This document shows positions 6,471-7,767 of a DNA stretch of 7,767 nt, in pieces; within the stretch, counting starts at the first letter, position 1, and each line of letters opens with the position of its first letter. A program made the position numbers and the translations under genes. The stretch spans positions 1-7,767 of the forward strand of contig CASBQM010000099.1 of NCBI GenBank assembly GCA_949127645.1, read 5' to 3'. A model generated the notes under the pieces. That model was not told where the DNA came from. It saw only the letters and a list, made by a program, of their open reading frames with translations, and did no database searches. Source of the stretch: Synechococcales cyanobacterium PMM_0036. Its GTDB lineage: Bacteria > Cyanobacteriota > Cyanobacteriia > Elainellales > Elainellaceae.

Positions 6471-7767
6471 TTACTCCACCGTCACCGACTTGGCGAGATT
6501 GCGTGGCTGATCGACATCCAAGCCTCGGCGGGCTGCAATGTGGTATGCCAAAAATTGCAGCGGAATCACGGTCAAAATAGGGGATAGCAGCTCCTCTACA
6601 GAGGGCACGGGCAGCAGATAATCAAACACTTCTGCGGCTTCTGCATCATTCATCGGCGTAACGCCGATCAGCTTAGCGTCTCGCGCCTTCGCCTCCTGAG
6701 CATTCGAGAGGACTTTCTCGTAGACCATTCCCGGCATAGCGATCGCCACCACGGGCACTTTCTCGTCTAGCAGAGCGATCGGACCATGCTTCATCTCACC
6801 CGCCGGATAGCCCTCGGCATGAATGTAGCTGATCTCTTTGAGCTTTAAGGCTCCCTCTAGAGCGATCGGGAAATTGATGCCGCGCCCAATAAAGATAAAG
6901 TCCTGAGTTTCAGTAAACTCGTGCGCTAACTGCTCAATGTATCGCTCCTGCACTTCCAAAATCGACTCGATCTGAGCAGGCAACTGGCGCAGCTCCGTGA
7001 CGATTTCCTCCAGGCGATCGAGTGACACCGTTTGACGGCGGTAGGCTAGATCGATCGCCAGACAGTAGAATGCCACCAACTGCGCCGTAAAGGTTTTGGT
7101 CGCCGCTACTCCAATCTCAATGCCTGCGTGGGTGTTAATCAGGTGATCGACCAAGTGGCTGAGGGTGCTGTCCGTCCGGTTGGTGATGCCCAGCAGCTTT
7201 GGCTGAAATTTTCCACCCATCTCGGTTCTGCGACGTTTCTCCATGTCTAGCGCCGACAGCGTGTCAGCAGTCTCGCCCGATTGAGTCACGCCGATCGTCA
7301 GCGTATGGGGAGTCAGCGGAGAAGCTCCATAGCGAAACTCTGAGGCATACTGCACCTGCGTGGGGATGTCGGCTAACTGCTCTAGCAGATATTTTCCTAC
7401 CAGGCTCGCGTGCCAGCTTGTGCCGCAAGCCACGATTTGAATTTGCTCCAAGTCGGCATAAAATTCAGGGGGCAAGCCCAAGTGAATCGGAGATTTGTCC
7501 GATCGCGCCGTCCATTCGCTATCTAAATAGGCTTCTAAGCCCGCCCGCACGACTCCCGGCTGCTCATAGATTTCTTTGAGCATGAAGTGCTTAAAGCCCT
7601 GCTTTTCCACGAGAATGGGGTTCCAATTCAGCGTTTGCGGCGTTTTGCGGAGGCGATCGCCCCCAAAGTTATACACCTCTACTCCCAGACGCGTCAGACG
7701 GGCAATCTCGCCGTTCTCCATCGTCAGCACCGTGCGCGTGTGGCTGACTAGGGCGGGGGTGTCGGAA
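6471..7767 (-). CDS. glmS: Glutamine--fructose-6-phosphate aminotransferase (isomerizing), 5' end outside window
   Basis: Cytoplasmic enzyme making glucosamine-6-phosphate from fructose-6-phosphate and glutamine, the first step towards UDP-GlcNAc for peptidoglycan and other glycans. 431 C-terminal residues are visible. The frame is open to the window edge (SDTPALVSHTRTVLTMENGE), so the GTG at 7730 is internal. The N-terminal glutaminase domain with its Cys1 nucleophile, about 200 residues, lies beyond the window. The first SIS domain has ACGTS (113-117) and QSGET (162-166); the second has GRGINFPIALEGALKLKEIS. Residues matching E. coli Glu488, His504 and Lys603 are all present, at about 311, 327 and 426, with exactly the same spacing. 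The C-terminus LAKSVTVE is canonical. It is convergent with the upstream gene group and separated from it by mobile-element debris. No terminator is evident after its TAA at 6471-6473. Confidence 0.97.
   Translation of the reverse strand, partial: SDTPALVSHTRTVLTMENGEIARLTRLGVEVYNFGGDRLRKTPQTLNWNPILVEKQGFKHFMLKEIYEQPGVVRAGLEAYLDSEWTARSDKSPIHLGLPPEFYADLEQIQIVACGTSWHASLVGKYLLEQLADIPTQVQYASEFRYGASPLTPHTLTIGVTQSGETADTLSALDMEKRRRTEMGGKFQPKLLGITNRTDSTLSHLVDHLINTHAGIEIGVAATKTFTAQLVAFYCLAIDLAYRRQTVSLDRLEEIVTELRQLPAQIESILEVQERYIEQLAHEFTETQDFIFIGRGINFPIALEGALKLKEISYIHAEGYPAGEMKHGPIALLDEKVPVVAIAMPGMVYEKVLSNAQEAKARDAKLIGVTPMNDAEAAEVFDYLLPVPSVEELLSPILTVIPLQFLAYHIAARRGLDVDQPRNLAKSVTVE

Noticed and set aside
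7199..7579. 126-residue plus-strand frame opposite glmS
   Set aside because: It is antisense to the conserved first SIS domain of GlmS and has no recognisable features.

Overview
The window looks like chromosomal DNA of a cyanobacterium, probably a filamentous or otherwise genome-rich one. The octamer GCGATCGC (the HIP1 repeat typical of cyanobacteria) occurs nine times in 7.8 kb, where chance would give well under one. The glmS product and the secreted lipocalin-like protein also read like cyanobacterial homologues. No rRNA, tRNA or CRISPR array was seen.

Positions 1-3697 carry a tight plus-strand gene group. It holds the 3' part of a two-repeat FtsX/LolC-type ABC transporter permease, overlapped by 4 bp (ATGA) with a secreted AttH/CrtC-type lipocalin-like protein. 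After 28 bp comes a small acidic protein with a ribbon-helix-helix-like N-terminus and a duplicated acidic motif. The permease plus lipocalin pairing recalls the AttEFGH arrangement, in which the ABC transporter probably handles a lipid-like or hydrophobic substrate and the lipocalin acts outside the inner membrane. The substrate is not known. A short reading frame at 3710-3874 looks like the broken start of a small conserved cyanobacterial protein.

Positions 3892-6436 are a graveyard of accessory DNA. A complete but dead IS4-family insertion sequence (3892-5132) has 20-bp terminal inverted repeats matching at 19 of 20 positions. Its transposase gene is broken by three frameshifts and one stop codon. 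The IS abuts the C-terminal HKD half of a phospholipase-D-like protein resembling DrmC of the DISARM defence system. No target-site duplication is visible, so the IS junctions probably reflect deletion or recombination rather than simple insertion. After about 370 bp with no recognisable gene comes the C-terminal remnant of an IS110-family transposase. A 107-bp stretch bounded by an 18-bp perfect inverted repeat follows.

Positions 6471-7767 hold the 3' two thirds of glmS on the minus strand (glucosamine-6-phosphate synthase, both SIS domains intact), running off the right edge.

No intact new system is present. The points most worth a second look are the DrmC-like remnant at the IS junction, the duplicated motif in the small acidic protein, and the inverted/direct repeat cluster downstream of glmS.
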